Program-made: the position numbers and the translations under genes
Shown here: piece by piece, positions 61,714-64,000 of the stretch
Layout: the number at the start of each line of letters is the position of its first letter
Numbering within the stretch: the stretch's first letter is position 1
The notes under the pieces: model-generated
Told to the model about the DNA's origin: nothing
Database searches by the model: none
The model's input: only the letters and a program-made list of their open reading frames with translations
From: Burkholderia arboris
GTDB lineage: Bacteria > Pseudomonadota > Gammaproteobacteria > Burkholderiales > Burkholderiaceae
NCBI RefSeq assembly: GCF_902499125.1
Contig: NZ_CABVPX010000002.1
Span: 124,001 to 188,000 of the forward strand
Length of the DNA: 64,000 nt
Reading direction: 5' to 3'

Positions 61714-62460
61714 ATGAAAAACACTTTCTCCGTTTCTTTTCGGCGACGCGCGTGGTGCGTGCTCGCAACCGCCGGCGCGCTGCTCGCGGGCGCCGCGCAC
61801 GCGGCGATCGTGCCCGATCGCACGCGCGTGATTTTCAACGAAGGCGAACAGGCCGCGATCGTCACGATCACGAACAAGAGCACGACGTATCCGTATCTCG
61901 TGCAGTCGTGGCTCGAGGACACGAAAGGCAACAAGATCACGTCGCCGCTGATGGTCGTGCCGCCGCTGCAGCGCGTCGAGGCGAACGAGCGCAACGTGCT
62001 GCGGATCGCGAAGCTGCCGGGCACCGAGCTGCCGGCCGATCGCGAATCGGTGTTCTACCTGAACATCCGCGAAGTGCCGCCGAAAACCGATACGCCGAAC
62101 ACGCTGCAGATCGCACTGCACACGCAGATGAAGCTGTTCTACCGGCCGAAGGCCGTGCAGCCCACGCGCGACGAGGACTGGACGTTGCCGATGACGCTGC
62201 GGGTGGATGCGGCCGCGCACAAGCTGGTGTTCGACAATCCGACGCCGTACCACGTGACGGTGGTCGACGTGAGCGCGGGCGCGCAGAAGACGCCGGTGCC
62301 GATCGAGCCGGTGATGGTGAGCCCGATGAGCACGGCCGACGTGCCGTTCAAGGCCGCGACGCCGGCGACGCTGTTCGTCACGCATATCGACGATTACGGC
62401 GGCCAGGTGGCGGTCGAGTATGCGTGCGAGGCCGGTGCTTGCAAGAGCGTGAAGAAATGA
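61714..62460 (+). CDS. fimbrial periplasmic chaperone
   Basis: The 248-residue protein has a signal (AWCVLATAGALLAGAAHA) and the PapD-like two-domain fold. The conserved basic pair is present: Arg near the N-terminus (IVPDRTRVIFNEGEQ) and Lys in the second half of domain 1 (QMKLFYRPKAV). The F1-G1 strand ESVFYLNIREVP is typical. It caps subunits until usher exchange. It begins 16 bases after the usher and overlaps the adhesin gene by four bases. Confidence 0.94.
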   Translation: MKNTFSVSFRRRAWCVLATAGALLAGAAHAAIVPDRTRVIFNEGEQAAIVTITNKSTTYPYLVQSWLEDTKGNKITSPLMVVPPLQRVEANERNVLRIAKLPGTELPADRESVFYLNIREVPPKTDTPNTLQIALHTQMKLFYRPKAVQPTRDEDWTLPMTLRVDAAAHKLVFDNPTPYHVTVVDVSAGAQKTPVPIEPVMVSPMSTADVPFKAATPATLFVTHIDDYGGQVAVEYACEAGACKSVKK

Positions 62461-63479
62461 GCGGCGGTATGCGCCACCAGGGATCGCCGGCCGCTTGGCT
62501 GCGCTGGATCGTGCTTGTGTTGCTGGTCGCGGCAGTGCAGCCGGCATGGGCACTGCGCTGTCTGACCAACAGCGGCGCGACTTCGTTGACCGAGCCGATC
62601 GGCGGCGTTGCGTCGTATCCGACCGACGCGCCCGACGGCTATGTGATCTGGGTGTCGCCGGTGCGAACGACGTCGGGGTATTGCTACAAGGATCTGGGTG
62701 ACGACAGCAGCCTGAAAGTCGTCGACAACATCTATTTCTACGCGAATCCGAATCGCACGAATCCTGCCGCCTGGGGGCTCGAGATCGGCATCCGTTACAA
62801 GGGTATCGATTATTTCGACAAGACCAGCAACCGAGGCGGCGGGGTGTTCACCGGGTATTCCGTGCCACCGTGCAGCAAGTACGACTTCGATCGAGGGCGT
62901 TGCGAGCAGACGCGAATCAGCATCGACTACCAGGTCGTGGTGCGCAAGCGGGGCAACTGGGTCCAGCCGCCGAGCGACATCTACACGGTATTTCAGTTCG
63001 ACGGCGAGTTCGGGCTGAACGCATACAACCCGAGCTTCCAGTACCGCCTGAGCGGCCTGCGTAATCTCAAGCCGACGCCGTGCTTCGTCGACGTGCTTGT
63101 GACGCCCGAGCCGGGCATCGTCAATTTCGGACAGGTGCAGGCGGTGGGCAACGGCTTCATGCCCGCGGTACCGCGCAAGCGGTTTTCGCTGTCGCTGACG
63201 AAGAAATGCAACGTCGCGGTACGTGTTGACGGGTACTTCGAAACCAGCTTCCCGGTGCAGAACGGCTTGCTGGTGCCCGCGAAGGACAGCAATTTCGGGA
63301 TCGGCATCGAGGACAGCCAGGGCAAGGCGATTCCGTTCAACGAACAGTTCAACCTCGCGCAATTCCCGTCCAACGTCATGAACCAGAGCGTATTGATGGA
63401 CGCGGTGCTGAAGTCGTTCGGACCGCCGAAGATCGGGCGGTTCGACGCGACGGCGACGATCCGGTTGTTCATCTATTGA
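62457..63479 (+). CDS. two-domain fimbrial adhesin
   Basis: The 340-residue protein has a signal (WIVLVLLVAAVQPAWA) and then an N-terminal receptor-binding domain (about 32-205) with four Cys. A C-terminal pilin domain from about 206 has VDVLVTPEPGIVNFGQVQ and KKCNVAV. It ends ATIRLFIY, a typical beta-zipper strand for tip insertion. It would sit at the fimbrial tip and bind a host or surface ligand that cannot be inferred. ATG 62457 overlaps the chaperone stop. Confidence 0.9.
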   Translation: MSGGMRHQGSPAAWLRWIVLVLLVAAVQPAWALRCLTNSGATSLTEPIGGVASYPTDAPDGYVIWVSPVRTTSGYCYKDLGDDSSLKVVDNIYFYANPNRTNPAAWGLEIGIRYKGIDYFDKTSNRGGGVFTGYSVPPCSKYDFDRGRCEQTRISIDYQVVVRKRGNWVQPPSDIYTVFQFDGEFGLNAYNPSFQYRLSGLRNLKPTPCFVDVLVTPEPGIVNFGQVQAVGNGFMPAVPRKRFSLSLTKKCNVAVRVDGYFETSFPVQNGLLVPAKDSNFGIGIEDSQGKAIPFNEQFNLAQFPSNVMNQSVLMDAVLKSFGPPKIGRFDATATIRLFIY

Positions 63480-63586
63480 TATCGACGGCGACACCGTCGT
63501 CGGCTCGCGCAACGGATATACGGCTTGCGTCGTAACCCGACGATGGTGGATGACCATTCGGGTTTCAGTCCAGGGAGGAGACGCAC

Positions 63587-64000
63587 ATGCAAACGCGGTA
63601 TCGGGTGGTGGCAACATCGATCGCGATCGCGCTGATGCTCGCCGGCGGCCACGCGCAAGCACAAGTGCCCGGTGCAATATCGCTGACCCGGCTCGGCGAT
63701 CTCGGCGGGATGCGGGATCGTACGAACCAGGTCAGCGGCGTCAGTGCGGACGGCAAGACCTTCGTCGGTTCTTGCTCCAGTTACACGAATCCGGCCGAAC
63801 CGGGGCGTGCATTCTCATGGTCGGCGCAGACTGGCTGGCAACGGCTGGCTTCACCGTCCGATGAACGCTCGTCAAGAGCCAATGCCGTGTCGTCTGACGG
63901 GCGCGTTGTCGTAGGGTCGCTCGCCCAGCCCGGTCCGTATGGCAACGATGCGGTATCGGCTGTCCGTTGGCCCGGGGACGGCAGCGTGCAACCCATTGCA
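63587..64000 (+). CDS. HAF-type repeat protein, truncated by the window end
   Basis: The frame runs open for 138 codons to the last base. It starts after GGGAGGAG, with a signal peptide (SIAIALMLAGGHAQA). Two near repeats follow: GVSADGKTFVGSC with AFSWSAQTGWQRL, and AVSSDGRVVVGSL with AVRWPGDGSVQPIA. This alternation of SDG..VVG and A.RW/W blocks is characteristic of extracellular HAF-repeat proteins, some of which are autotransporter passengers. It lies 107 bases after the adhesin gene on the same strand and may be a surface or secreted protein. Confidence 0.8.
   Translation, partial: MQTRYRVVATSIAIALMLAGGHAQAQVPGAISLTRLGDLGGMRDRTNQVSGVSADGKTFVGSCSSYTNPAEPGRAFSWSAQTGWQRLASPSDERSSRANAVSSDGRVVVGSLAQPGPYGNDAVSAVRWPGDGSVQPIA

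Overview
The window is high-GC, densely coded DNA with strong G/C preference at third codon positions. Gene content points to a beta-proteobacterium of the genus Burkholderia, most likely the B. cepacia complex and a primary chromosome: CysB-linked sulfate uptake, NodI/NodJ-like exporter, PrkA-DUF444-SpoVR cluster, AmrAB-OprA-type efflux pump, and chaperone-usher fimbriae. This assignment is from memory of gene families and gene order; nothing was searched. No rRNA, tRNA, CRISPR array, insertion sequence or phage gene was recognised.

Layout. 0-6.5 kb: small and housekeeping genes (VOC protein, GAF-GGDEF diguanylate cyclase, phospholipase-D-like nuclease, divergent HxlR regulator and thioesterase with paired operators, Tas-like aldo/keto reductase). 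6.5-10.5 kb: MFS symporter and M20 peptidase divergent from a LysR regulator. 10.5-13.2 kb: selU overlapping a CxCC permease, then a conserved small protein. 13.2-17.7 kb: nodJ-nodI exporter, universal stress protein, a DUF2939 protein, and lexA with a downstream small SOS gene. 17.9-23 kb: complete sulfate import locus sbp-cysT-cysW-cysA-cysB. 24-29.8 kb: ribose-type operon rbsB-A-C-R-K with a LacI-type operator. 30-37.4 kb: a chemoreceptor, then prkA, DUF444 and spoVR. 37.6-38.9 kb: dicarboxylate-type MFS permease. 39-46 kb: an agmatine/polyamine island with LysR, aguA, aguB, a PotF-like binding protein and two further PAD_porph-family deiminases predicted to be exported by Tat. 46-49.5 kb: alpha/beta hydrolase and an amino-acid ABC importer lacking its ATPase gene. 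49.5-51.1 kb: an M23 peptidase preceded by a highly structured noncoding segment. 51.1-57.8 kb: TetR regulator and the RND pump amrA-amrB-oprA. 57.8-58.6 kb: an AT-rich gap. 58.6-63.5 kb: fimbrial operon (major pilin, usher, chaperone, two-domain adhesin). 63.6 kb to the end: the start of a HAF-type repeat protein.

Most operons pair with an adjacent regulator and a visible operator (HxlR, LacI, TetR, LexA). The features most worth following up are the set of three deiminases predicted for three cell compartments, the structured RNA candidate upstream of the M23 gene, the leader peptide and stem-loop that punctuate the prkA cluster, and the small gene in the lexA operon.
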